IMG/VR virus record: IMGVR_UViG_3300032093_000771
Span: 1-25,318 of that record
DNA from: a virus
Direction: 5' to 3' (one strand)
Length of the DNA stretch: 25,318 nt
Position numbers and translations under genes: made by a program. The notes under the pieces are model-generated. The model saw nothing but the letters and a program-made list of their open reading frames with translations. It ran no database searches and was not told where the DNA came from. Shown here in pieces: positions 1 through 7,496 of the stretch; position 1 is the first letter of the stretch; each line of letters begins with the position of its first letter.

Positions 1-1639
1 GCAAATCTTTAATATTTTCTTTATACCTTAAAGCAGACGTCTCAACAATACTCTGTGCAGTTAAAGTTGTACTAATACTTGCAGATCCTGTAATAATCAA
101 GCTACCGCTAATAATAGCCGATCCTGTGAATGGAAATATTGTTTCTGCCCTAGATGCTGAAGTAGCAAATGAGCTAGATACTGCGTTTAGGATATATGAG
201 GCTGTAGTTGCATTACTTGCAGTTGTTGCTGTACTAGCATTTCCTAATAGAGATCCTGTAAAGCCTCCTGTAGCACTTATACTTCCGTTTACGATTTGAT
301 CACCGTTGAATGTATTGGATCCGGTCGTAGCTAACGCATTAAAATCATCTATAACAAGTAAACTCGAACTTGTACCTAAATTAATACTGCCGGAAATAGT
401 GTAAGGGCCTAAAATTAATGCATTTGTATTATCGGGTATGTTTACATCTCCAAGTAAAGTTTGGGGATTCATGTAAACGCTTGAGAGAATGGTTACAGGC
501 GAGCCTGTTACAAAAAGACTGCCGGTCAATTGTAAACTACCGCTCATTATAGCCGAGCCTGTAAACGGAAATATTGTTTCTGCTCTAGCTGTTAATGTTG
601 CGTAAGATGCAGTACCGAATAAAGATCCGGTTGCTGCTATATTACCCGTTGTTGACGAATAGTCGAATGTTTTTACTGTTGATACTGTTGTAGTTGCTGC
701 ATATTCTTCTGTGCATGCTACTGCGGATGGGGCCATTCCGCCAAAAGCAAGTGCACAAGAGTTTGAATCTCCAGTTCCGGCTAGATATTGTCTTGCAGTA
801 ATCATAGCACCGCCTACCGTCCATGAGGTTCCACTATATTCTTCTGTACAGCTAACTCTTGTGTTGGTATACCCTCCAAAAGCTAGACCAGCGTTTTGCG
901 TACCTGCTCCTGCTAATCTGAATCTGGTTGTTATTAAAGCACCGCCTGACGACCATGATGTTCCGTTATACTCTTCGGTGCAGGATACTTGAATGTACCC
1001 TGAATTCATACCTCCGAAAGCAAGTGCTTCGTTTTGCGTACCTGCACCTCCTAGTGCGAATCTAGCAGTACTTAAAGCACCGCCTGCTGACCATGAAGTA
1101 CCGTCATATTCTTCTGTACAAGATTGTACACCAAAAATGGTAACTCCACCGATGGCTAAGCCTGCATTTTGCGTACCTGCACCTGCTAGCTCATATCTAG
1201 CTGTTGATAAAGCACCGCCAACGGTCCACGAAGCTCCATCGTATTCTTCTGTGCATGCTACCCCGCCCGTTGGACTTCCTCCAAAAGCAAGAGCTGCATT
1301 TTGTATTCCTGCTCCTGCTAATGTCCGTCTAGCAGTAATCATTGTACCGCCGGCAGTCCAAGATGAGCCATTATACTCTTCTGTACAAGCTCTAACTGCA
1401 GGGGCGAAATATCCACCAAATGCAAGACCTGCATTTTGCGTACCTGCTCCTGCTAGGAAGGATCTAGCAGTGATCATAGCTCCTCCTGCCGACCAAGCTG
1501 CAGCTCCTGCTACTAGTGTATTGTAAGCAAATCCAACGCTTCCTGTCACACCTAGTGATCCGGTTGCCTGTAAAGAACCGGACATTTGAGAATTATCGCG
1601 GGATACTAATCCGCACCTGGTTACAAACTCGTTAGCCAT
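1..1639 (-). CDS. Tail-fibre-like protein with six kelch-like repeats, 3' end beyond window
   Basis: The frame is open from ATG at 1639 to the left edge (546 codons, no stop). In order: an N-terminal segment beginning MANEFVTRCG; TGSL repeats (about 19-34); six 44-46-residue kelch-like units (49-313); then TGSL and TASYA repeats that include FPFTGSAI twice. Each unit has W, a GG doublet, TAR, LAGAGTQ, LAFGG and CTEEY, matching the kelch pattern of GG followed by Y and W, so a beta-propeller is likely. The last visible residues, ALRYKENIKDL, look like the start of a peptidase S74 intramolecular chaperone domain, which in known fibres trimerises and cleaves itself off. Role: probably a receptor- or glycan-binding fibre or appendage at the virion surface. 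The start has no Shine-Dalgarno and follows a hairpin leader. The fibre-like nature is well supported; position on the virion is inferred. Confidence 0.8.
   Translation of the reverse strand, partial: MANEFVTRCGLVSRDNSQMSGSLQATGSLGVTGSVGFAYNTLVAGAAAWSAGGAMITARSFLAGAGTQNAGLAFGGYFAPAVRACTEEYNGSSWTAGGTMITARRTLAGAGIQNAALAFGGSPTGGVACTEEYDGASWTVGGALSTARYELAGAGTQNAGLAIGGVTIFGVQSCTEEYDGTSWSAGGALSTARFALGGAGTQNEALAFGGMNSGYIQVSCTEEYNGTSWSSGGALITTRFRLAGAGTQNAGLAFGGYTNTRVSCTEEYSGTSWTVGGAMITARQYLAGTGDSNSCALAFGGMAPSAVACTEEYAATTTVSTVKTFDYSSTTGNIAATGSLFGTASYATLTARAETIFPFTGSAIMSGSLQLTGSLFVTGSPVTILSSVYMNPQTLLGDVNIPDNTNALILGPYTISGSINLGTSSSLLVIDDFNALATTGSNTFNGDQIVNGSISATGGFTGSLLGNASTATTASNATTASYILNAVSSSFATSASRAETIFPFTGSAIISGSLIITGSASISTTLTAQSIVETSALRYKENIKDL
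102..168 (-). repeat. Direct repeat copy A within the fibre gene (FPFTGSAI block)
   Basis: This stretch is a diverged direct repeat of 537-603 in the same gene; both encode ETIFPFTGSAI followed by a GSL unit. A third, more diverged copy is in the 450-aa fibre gene near 8317-8375. Such blocks could support recombination between fibre genes. Confidence 0.6.
537..603 (-). repeat. Direct repeat copy B within the fibre gene (FPFTGSAI block)
   Basis: This is the partner of the copy at 102-168, offset by 435 bases. The shared bases include GGAAATATTGTTTCTGC on the plus strand, and both copies translate as ETIFPFTGSAI. Confidence 0.6.
701..1495 (-). repeat. Six tandem kelch-like protein repeats (about 135 bases each)
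   Basis: Six units lie in tandem inside the fibre gene. Their conserved tryptophans fall at residues 49, 94, 138, 183, 229 and 273, a spacing of 44-46. The unit carries W-x-x-GG, TAR, two variable residues, LAGAGTQNAGLAFGG, a variable 5-9-residue loop, and CTEEY. The sixth unit is the most diverged (LAGTGDSNSCALAFGG). The same repeats generate proline/alanine-rich shadow frames on the plus strand. Confidence 0.85.
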
Positions 1640-1647
1640 ATTATATC

Positions 1648-1671
1648 ATCTCAGTTCACTTTCCCTGAGAT
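1648..1671 (-). promoter_or_regulatory. Hairpin in the leader of the kelch fibre gene
   Basis: An inverted repeat, ATCTCAG and CTGAGAT (7 bp, 10-base loop), lies between the upstream TATTTAT motif and the ATG at 1639. There is no U-run after it, so it is not an evident terminator; it may affect mRNA stability or translation. Weak evidence. Confidence 0.35.
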
Positions 1672-1683
1672 AGGGGTTTTGTA

Positions 1684-1692
1684 TATAAATAG
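1684..1692 (-). promoter_or_regulatory. Candidate late-promoter motif CTATTTATA
   Basis: The sense strand reads AACTATTTATATAC, directly after the stop of the 57-aa gene and 46 bases before the fibre ATG. It is one of about ten intergenic copies in the window, all in the same orientation to their genes. Confidence 0.5.
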
Positions 1693-1866
1693 TTATACCT
1701 CTACAACTCTATACTTTCTATTGGTTGGATCGGCACTTTCTAACTCAAATGCTTTTGCTTCTGCTTCCATAAGGGTCGGGTATTCATATACCGGATCGTT
1801 TGGATTGAGACGTGCTACCCAAATTTGATCATTACCTGGAATAAATTCCATTTGTACTTGATACAT
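1693..1866 (-). CDS. Small protein of unknown function (57 aa)
   Basis: I do not recognise this gene. The start chosen is ATG at 1866, 5 bases after the stop of the 1292-aa fibre gene; the open frame reaches 1905, but that start would overlap the fibre gene by 34 bases. The product begins MYQVQMEFIPGNDQIWVARL, is mostly polar and acidic, has no membrane segment or signal peptide, and reads as a compact alpha/beta domain (IWVARL, EYPTLMEAEAKAFELE, RKYRVVEV). The aromatic-rich start followed by a helix and a final strand resembles small accessory proteins often found between phage fibre genes, but no function can be assigned. It is probably co-transcribed with the fibre gene upstream of it. Confidence 0.6.
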   Translation of the reverse strand: MYQVQMEFIPGNDQIWVARLNPNDPVYEYPTLMEAEAKAFELESADPTNRKYRVVEV

Positions 1867-1871
1867 AAGCT

Positions 1872-4800
1872 TTATATTAATCTGTAGGTTGTTTTCACCG
1901 TCCAAGCAGATGTCGTTGTTGTAGCTACTAGCTGGGCGTTAGCACCTCCTACTTCTACCTTCAACGTAATATCAGAAGTACCTCCAATATCAAGTGTTGA
2001 ATTATCTGTATATTGAACGCTTGCACCATTCCACACCGACATTACTGTACCGGCCCTAGCATTTGATCCTGATGATACTGTGTAATCAAAGAATGCAGCT
2101 GTATATGACCCTGTATTCAGGGTTATGATAGCTGTTTCTGCCCCGGCCGGTGCTGTTCTTGCTCCTGCAGAGTATAGTGAAGATGAGATGTTAAATACGG
2201 TAGCATAGCTTGCTGTAGCAGCATAGGATGCCGAAGTGACACTTAGTGAACTTGTAGATTGATAGAATAATTGACCGGTAGACGTATTATAGCCTACGAT
2301 ATTAGTTTGATCAACATTAGTCAGGCTTGCGGCCAGAGATCCAGTAATAGATACCGATCCTGTAAACTGCTGTGTATCACTTAACTGATTACCGAACCTG
2401 TTACTACCTGAAGAATAAACGATTGAAGAAGTGACAGTCTGTACAACGAGGGTCTGTGCCGTAATTGTACCTGTAATAAGTGCATTAGAGGCGGTAACGT
2501 TTTGAGTGATTGCTGCAGATCCTGTAAATTGATGGATATTACCGTCAAACTTATAATTACCGTTACTGTAATAGTAGCTGTTTACACCAGGATCATAGAG
2601 TGCGATTGATTGATCGCTGTTAGCGCTATAAAGACCTGCTTCTCCTGCAGTTATTCCAGCTCTAGCACCTAAATAAACGCCGTCTACGCCTAATGGATTA
2701 ACTTGTATCTGTCCGGAAGCAGCACCTCCGTTGATTGTTAATTGATTTGAGGTGTAATTCCAAGTAAAATCATTTGACCCAGTTACTGCGCTTCCTGATT
2801 TATACAATATCCTTTGATCACTTATTGAAGGTACAAAGAAGTTATTTCTAATAGTAAAGTTATCTGCTGAAGAGGCTGTAGCTGCATAAGATGCAGATAT
2901 AGACTGTAATACATAAGAAGCTGTTGCTGAACTAATTGCTCTAGATGCAGAAGTGGCGAAGGAGGCACTACCTACGCTTAATCCGCTGGATCCGGTACGG
3001 TAGAGTTGGCCGACAGCTGAATCCCAGATCAATACATCTGTAGACGGAGATCCTTCTGCTAGGTTCGGGAAATATACCTTAGCTTCACCGCGCAAGTCTA
3101 CTTGTGCTCTTACGTCCCCGAGAACATCCAGACTGTAAGAAGGTGCGTTAGTAAATAAACCTACGTAGTTATTGTTATTTGGGTCTTGATAAAAAGCACT
3201 ACGGCTTAATGCTGTATTTGTTTTCCAAAGAGCTACGTAATTTGTTGTACCTCCAGTTACACTTGATGCAGAAGTCGCATTCAAGGCATAAGAGCTTGAA
3301 AGGGCATAAGACGCACTAGTTGCAAACGATGCCGATACTGCGTTTAGTACGTAGGAAGCAGTTGTTGCTGTAGCTGCATTTCCTGAAATAGAAGCACTGA
3401 TAAAGGATGCGTTAATCCATTTTGCTTGAGTTGTACTGTAAACTAGAGGTTGGTAATCAGTTGGTCCAGATATGTTAACGTCAGACAGGCCGGATAGTGT
3501 TTGTGTTACTACTGATCCTCCGCCTCCAGATCCTCCTACTTGCCTAAATAGGCCTCCGGGGTAGATTGTAAAAGTACTAGGGTTTGTAAATACACCGCTA
3601 CCGTTAATTACAATAGCTCCAAGGTAAATAGCATTAGCTGCTGTATTTGGTGCTTCAACAAACGATTCAAACGGGATGTTTGCAAGAGCATCATTTTCAG
3701 TAGCATAAATGGCGTTACCGTAGTAAACCACTATTGCTTTAGTTACACTATTAGGGAACCAGAACACTCTTTGAACAGACCAGTTACCGGCGCCTACGTT
3801 TGTTAAAACACCATTATTAGAATATTGAGTTGGATCTACAGTTGTAAAACCAGCACCAGCATTTGTATTATAAACCCAGCTAGATCCTGATTGATAGTAT
3901 CTAAATATTTTAGATATATTAGTACCAGAGTCAACTGTATAATAAGGTTCATTTGGATCTATTGTGTAATTAGACCCAGGTGCATAAGCAGTACCGCTTC
4001 CTACTATTAAACTTCCTGTACTTGATCCACTAGGAGATAAAGTATAACCAGATAATTTTAATGGTCCAAATGCTCTATTAAATACATTTTGTGATTGTTC
4101 AAAACCATATGCTACAGAAGGTTGTGTTTTAAAACCATTAATTGTAGATCCGTTTTGGAATAGTACGTTACCAATGTTTATTACAGTATCAAATTGGCCG
4201 TTAGAGAAAGGTGTTCCTTGAGCAAAAATGTTGTTTGTTGAATCAATACCAACAAATGCTTGGTCATAAGATGCTGTAAAAGGAGCAATACTAGCTGAAA
4301 GATTAGGCCAGTTTAAGTATTGGACTGTAGGGTATGGATTATCATTTAAACTTGCGTTTAAATTAACTATAATACCGCTACCACTTGATATCTGGTAAAC
4401 TGTGGATGATTGTGAGGTAATTACACCGCCGTTTAATAAACCTGTGTATAAATTACCTTCTAACCAACGTAAACGAGTTGTATTACTATATCCAGCTCCA
4501 TTTTGAGAGAAATATAAGTCATTTGTAGTTCCACTTACATAAATGTAAGAGGCAGATATTGATGTGTTTATATTTGTTGTTACTGGAAGGAATCTAGTAT
4601 AACCTGTCTGCTCTATGTCACCAAAAATATTAATAGTTGGTGTTGAGGCGCCTTGAGATCCTGATATAGTCAGGCTTCCAGATAGCGATGTATTACCTAC
4701 TAGGTTGTTATTACCTACTTGAGTAGTAGATCCAGTAATATTTAAACTACCGGTTAATGTTGTAGATCCAATTAATGTATTTGATCCGCTAGTAAATAAA

Positions 4801-5750
4801 CTACCAGTTACTGTTTGGTTACCAATAAAGACATTTGAACCGCTTGTACTTAACGAACCTGTTAATGTGTAGGAGCCGGTAAGTTGTTTTGAATTAATCC
4901 AAACACTACCGCTCTTAATAAGTAAATCGCCGTATGAAGATGTTGTTGTGTTATCTACTACATCGTGAAGTTCTCCTATTTCATACCCATTATCGACCTT
5001 AACGAAAATTGATCCTACTGTTGCACTAACTCTTTCTACGTATCCTAGTCTTACACTATGGCTTGGGGCAGTGGGAGGTGTCTGAGTGTAGTCCCCTGGG
5101 GTAGAACTGAGGAAAACGAGCTTTCCTGCTGTCAATCCTAGGGTGTTTAGCTTTCTTAAAGGACCTTCAGTAATTACCCATCCTGTACCTCCTGCAGCAA
5201 TAGTTTCGGCAACTAACCCTAATGTTCCTGCAGAAGAAGGATCTCCGGAATCGTTTGCTAATTTGACGGCAACCCTGTTTCCTTGTGATCCGGAAATATA
5301 GACTGCCTGTCCTTTTGTCAGAGTGGTTGCTTCTGCATTATATACATATGCATAAAGCGTTTCACCGACAGAGTACTGTACGGTTCCGCCAGCTAAACCT
5401 AATTGTAATGTTCCATCTCCACTATCCCATCCTAGCCTTCCTTCTGCAAGTGTGTAGCTAGCTGTAGTATCGAAATCAATATAGTCTACATTTTGTATAG
5501 CTCCTGATACTGTAATATTTACGGCATAAGAAGCAGTCTGTGCGTAAGAAGCACTCAATACGCTACTTGCTCCATAAGGGCCATATACGTTGGATGCAGT
5601 AACAAAAGAGGCAGTAGTAGCGTTTAACGCCCAGCTAGAAGTACCAAACAGTGATCCTGTAAAGGACTGGGCATTGACGTTTGTAGCTACTACGAGAGAA
5701 TTCAGTGATGCATCTGATCCACTGACAATGAGTTTTTTCCAATTTGGCAT
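1872..5750 (-). CDS. Large repeat-rich tail-fibre-like structural protein (1292 aa)
   Basis: The N-terminus MPNWKKLIVSGS is paralogous to that of the 456-aa fibre gene at 7460. Segments in order: an N-terminal cap and TGSLFGTSSWALNA/TASYA repeats (1-90); a globular module (about 95-265) with TKGQAVYISG, GTLGLVAETI and IFVKVDNGYEIGELHDV, a module I recognise from many phage structural proteins; a TGSL/SGSN ladder likely to form beta-helix (about 290-367); a large AT-richer module (about 370-740) with FGPLKLSGYTLSPSG and YYGNAIYATENDAL; a glycine hinge and LSDVNISG linker (about 740-775); more TASYA repeats; and a beta-rich C-terminus ending TTSAWTVKTTYRLI. No S74 motif is seen. Likely a trimeric fibre or baseplate appendage; host-contact role inferred. 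The ATG at 5750 is preceded by an A/T-rich leader without Shine-Dalgarno. Confidence 0.8.
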   Translation of the reverse strand: MPNWKKLIVSGSDASLNSLVVATNVNAQSFTGSLFGTSSWALNATTASFVTASNVYGPYGASSVLSASYAQTASYAVNITVSGAIQNVDYIDFDTTASYTLAEGRLGWDSGDGTLQLGLAGGTVQYSVGETLYAYVYNAEATTLTKGQAVYISGSQGNRVAVKLANDSGDPSSAGTLGLVAETIAAGGTGWVITEGPLRKLNTLGLTAGKLVFLSSTPGDYTQTPPTAPSHSVRLGYVERVSATVGSIFVKVDNGYEIGELHDVVDNTTTSSYGDLLIKSGSVWINSKQLTGSYTLTGSLSTSGSNVFIGNQTVTGSLFTSGSNTLIGSTTLTGSLNITGSTTQVGNNNLVGNTSLSGSLTISGSQGASTPTINIFGDIEQTGYTRFLPVTTNINTSISASYIYVSGTTNDLYFSQNGAGYSNTTRLRWLEGNLYTGLLNGGVITSQSSTVYQISSGSGIIVNLNASLNDNPYPTVQYLNWPNLSASIAPFTASYDQAFVGIDSTNNIFAQGTPFSNGQFDTVINIGNVLFQNGSTINGFKTQPSVAYGFEQSQNVFNRAFGPLKLSGYTLSPSGSSTGSLIVGSGTAYAPGSNYTIDPNEPYYTVDSGTNISKIFRYYQSGSSWVYNTNAGAGFTTVDPTQYSNNGVLTNVGAGNWSVQRVFWFPNSVTKAIVVYYGNAIYATENDALANIPFESFVEAPNTAANAIYLGAIVINGSGVFTNPSTFTIYPGGLFRQVGGSGGGGSVVTQTLSGLSDVNISGPTDYQPLVYSTTQAKWINASFISASISGNAATATTASYVLNAVSASFATSASYALSSSYALNATSASSVTGGTTNYVALWKTNTALSRSAFYQDPNNNNYVGLFTNAPSYSLDVLGDVRAQVDLRGEAKVYFPNLAEGSPSTDVLIWDSAVGQLYRTGSSGLSVGSASFATSASRAISSATASYVLQSISASYAATASSADNFTIRNNFFVPSISDQRILYKSGSAVTGSNDFTWNYTSNQLTINGGAASGQIQVNPLGVDGVYLGARAGITAGEAGLYSANSDQSIALYDPGVNSYYYSNGNYKFDGNIHQFTGSAAITQNVTASNALITGTITAQTLVVQTVTSSIVYSSGSNRFGNQLSDTQQFTGSVSITGSLAASLTNVDQTNIVGYNTSTGQLFYQSTSSLSVTSASYAATASYATVFNISSSLYSAGARTAPAGAETAIITLNTGSYTAAFFDYTVSSGSNARAGTVMSVWNGASVQYTDNSTLDIGGTSDITLKVEVGGANAQLVATTTTSAWTVKTTYRLI

Positions 5751-5844
5751 ACTATATTGTGACAGTTTCTTCTGCGGTTAGATACATACACTTATGCCGT
5801 GTATACGCCTACTTCCCTTACCGGGCCAACAGTGCTGTCCTTAA

Positions 5845-5853
5845 TATAAATAG
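5845..5853 (-). promoter_or_regulatory. Candidate late-promoter motif CTATTTATA
   Basis: The sense strand reads TGCTATTTATATTAAGG, just after the stop of the small gene at 5861 and 96 bases before the ATG at 5750, the longest leader of the set. The leader also contains a weak 6-bp hairpin (5786-5804). Confidence 0.45.
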
Positions 5854-5860
5854 CAGAGAA

Positions 5861-6067
5861 TCAGGGAAGCTTAATATAGTAATCCTGTAGTTTTAACACG
5901 AGTTCAAAGATTTTTTGAACGTGTTCTCCTTTAAAATGAGATTCTCGAACGAGATTCAAAAGATGCTCAACTTCGTCTTTTTTTAAATTTAAAACAGGTA
6001 AAGGAGCCGGTTTGGGCTCCTCTACGCTGTTGTTATTTACAGTTAGATTTCTTGCGTTAAACCCCAT
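5861..6067 (-). CDS. Small helical protein of unknown function (68 aa)
   Basis: The start chosen is ATG at 6067 (MGFNARNLTVNN), which sits 22 bases after the stop of the fibre gene at 6090. The open frame extends to 6115 (84 aa), but that start would overlap the fibre gene by 26 bases. After a short polar, proline-rich N-terminus (EEPKPAPLPVLNL), the rest is predicted helical: DEVEHLLNLVRESHFKGEHVQKIFELVLKLQDYY. The FKGEHV and LVLKLQ pattern resembles small proteins I associate with fibre regions of large aquatic phages, but I cannot name a function. No signal peptide or membrane segment is seen. It lies between two fibre paralogues and may be an assembly helper; that is inference. Confidence 0.6.
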   Translation of the reverse strand: MGFNARNLTVNNNSVEEPKPAPLPVLNLKKDEVEHLLNLVRESHFKGEHVQKIFELVLKLQDYYIKLP

Positions 6068-6089
6068 AACTATCTTTTTTAAAAACCTA

Positions 6090-7460
6090 TTAAGAATAAA
6101 TCCAAATTGTTTCATCGCTTCCTACGAATATATTACCTTTTGCTACATACTTAGCAGGTGCTGTGGTTGGATCTCCGCTAGCTCCCTCTACTACTGCTGC
6201 CATGAATGCATCAGGTGTGAAAGATGAAAGAGAAGCGTTGAATGATCCTGTTACAGCCCATCTTTGGGTTCCGTTATCGAATCCGAATAGCTCTCCTACG
6301 TCTTGAGTTGCTTGCTGTACAACTAAACCTCCATCGCCGGGCGTATTTGAACCAGAAGCTAAGAGGATGAATCTATCTTTGATCTCTAAGTTAGTTGTAT
6401 TTTGGAAGCTAGCAGTACCAAGTACAACTAAGTTGTTATTAACAGTTAGGTCGGTTACTTCAACATATCCAGGTAGTCCGATAGTTACTGTTTGTGCAGA
6501 AGCAGTAACGTTGATCTCATTGAGTGTACCTGCAATTGTTAATCCTTGGTTGAGGAGATCAACAGTGGTAAAGGTTGAAGGTTCTGTAGAATAAGAACCG
6601 GTAATCTTCAAGGTCGTTACTAGTCCGGTCAACTGAGATCCGTCGCCTTTGAATGATCCGGTAAATGAACCGGTTAGGCTTGAATTAGTTCCGGTCAATT
6701 GAATTGAACTAGCACCGCTGACTACTGTTCCGTTATCAGAAAGACTGGTATTTGCAAATGCATCACCGGTCCATTTTGTAATCTTATCAGTTGTTAAGCT
6801 AGAGGCTCCAGATACTGCTACAGTAGCAGTTGCACCACCGTCATAAGTAAAGGCTGTAATACCAGTACCTTGAGTTAAATCAGGTAGGTTGGTAACTCCT
6901 ACGAATTCGCCGGCAAATGAACCTGTAAACGAACCTGTGAGCTGTGTTTCTGTACCTGTAAATCTCAGGCTAGTGCTACCGTAAACGTAAGTACCGTTAT
7001 CAAATACACTAGAATTCACAAACTTACCATCTGTAGAATCCCATTTTGTAATTTGATTGTTATTTAATTGAGCAGCACCGCTTACTTCGATTTGCACGTT
7101 TGTACTACCGTCAAAGCTAAATGGTGCAATACCTCTACTTGCTACTTGAGAAAGACTTCCAGTAGTTCTTAGAGCAAGAGATGCAGTAAGTGCTTGTGAA
7201 GCGCTAGCAATGCTATTCATTCCTAGAGGACCATCAACACCAGAGCTTAGGATATAAGAAGCAGTAGTTGCAGTAAATGAACCGGTTCCTTGATAGAAGA
7301 ACTGGCCAGTTGCTGTATCGTAAGAAACGATGTTAGCTTGGTTTGAATTACTCAGACCAGCTTTCACCGATCCGGTTACTACTAGCCCGTTATTTGCTAT
7401 TCTGAGACTATCTAGTTCGGCTGCACTACCCGATACTACGACTTTTTTCCAATTTGCCAT
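6090..7460 (-). CDS. Tail-fibre-like structural protein (456 aa)
   Basis: The product starts MANWKKVVVSGSAAEL, closely matching the N-terminus of the 1292-aa fibre gene; the two probably share an attachment cap. Two similar ladders follow (about 105-165 and 190-260), each with the pattern of a TASA/GIAPF- or GITAF-type segment, ITKWT/D, NG, then LTGSFTGSF; this is an internal duplication. The centre holds an LTVNNNLVVLGTASF beta-helix rung, and the C-terminus (about 360-456) is a globular domain with DGGLVVQQATQDVGELFG, RWAVTGSF, PDAFMAAVVEGASG and a terminal GSDETIWIYS. It is a fibre or appendage component, with host contact inferred. The ATG at 7460 is preceded by AAATCAAA, no Shine-Dalgarno. 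The stop lies 22 bases before the preferred start of the 68-aa gene. Confidence 0.78.
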   Translation of the reverse strand: MANWKKVVVSGSAAELDSLRIANNGLVVTGSVKAGLSNSNQANIVSYDTATGQFFYQGTGSFTATTASYILSSGVDGPLGMNSIASASQALTASLALRTTGSLSQVASRGIAPFSFDGSTNVQIEVSGAAQLNNNQITKWDSTDGKFVNSSVFDNGTYVYGSTSLRFTGTETQLTGSFTGSFAGEFVGVTNLPDLTQGTGITAFTYDGGATATVAVSGASSLTTDKITKWTGDAFANTSLSDNGTVVSGASSIQLTGTNSSLTGSFTGSFKGDGSQLTGLVTTLKITGSYSTEPSTFTTVDLLNQGLTIAGTLNEINVTASAQTVTIGLPGYVEVTDLTVNNNLVVLGTASFQNTTNLEIKDRFILLASGSNTPGDGGLVVQQATQDVGELFGFDNGTQRWAVTGSFNASLSSFTPDAFMAAVVEGASGDPTTAPAKYVAKGNIFVGSDETIWIYS

Positions 7461-7481
7461 TTTGATTTAAGGTTTTACGGT

Positions 7482-7490
7482 AATAAATAG
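7482..7490 (-). promoter_or_regulatory. Candidate late-promoter motif CTATTTATT
   Basis: The sense strand reads AACTATTTATTACCG, 23 bases upstream of the ATG at 7460 and just after the stop of the 450-aa fibre gene. Confidence 0.5.
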
Positions 7491-7496
7491 TTATTT

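Noticed and set aside
701-1495. Diversity-generating retroelement acting on the kelch residues
   Set aside because: No reverse transcriptase, template repeat or adenine-directed pattern is visible in the window; variation is between repeats of one gene, which duplication and drift can explain.
711-1526. Two plus-strand open frames rich in PPKA and VPAPA repeats
   Set aside because: They are the reverse-frame shadow of the kelch-like array; the minus frame is continuous through them, has the recognisable motifs and agrees with the direction of all other genes.
1684-1692. T4-type late promoters (TATAAATA) on the plus strand
   Set aside because: Several gaps contain TATAAATA on the plus strand, but no genes lie on that strand downstream; the consistent position relative to minus-strand genes favours a sense-strand motif.
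701-5000. CRISPR-like or tandem DNA repeat array in the fibre genes
   Set aside because: The repeats are diverged coding repeats in frame; there are no constant repeats with unique spacers.
5786-5804. Hairpin ATACAC/GTGTAT in the leader of the 1292-aa gene
   Set aside because: Only 6 bp with a 7-base loop and no U-run; may occur by chance, so not listed as a feature.
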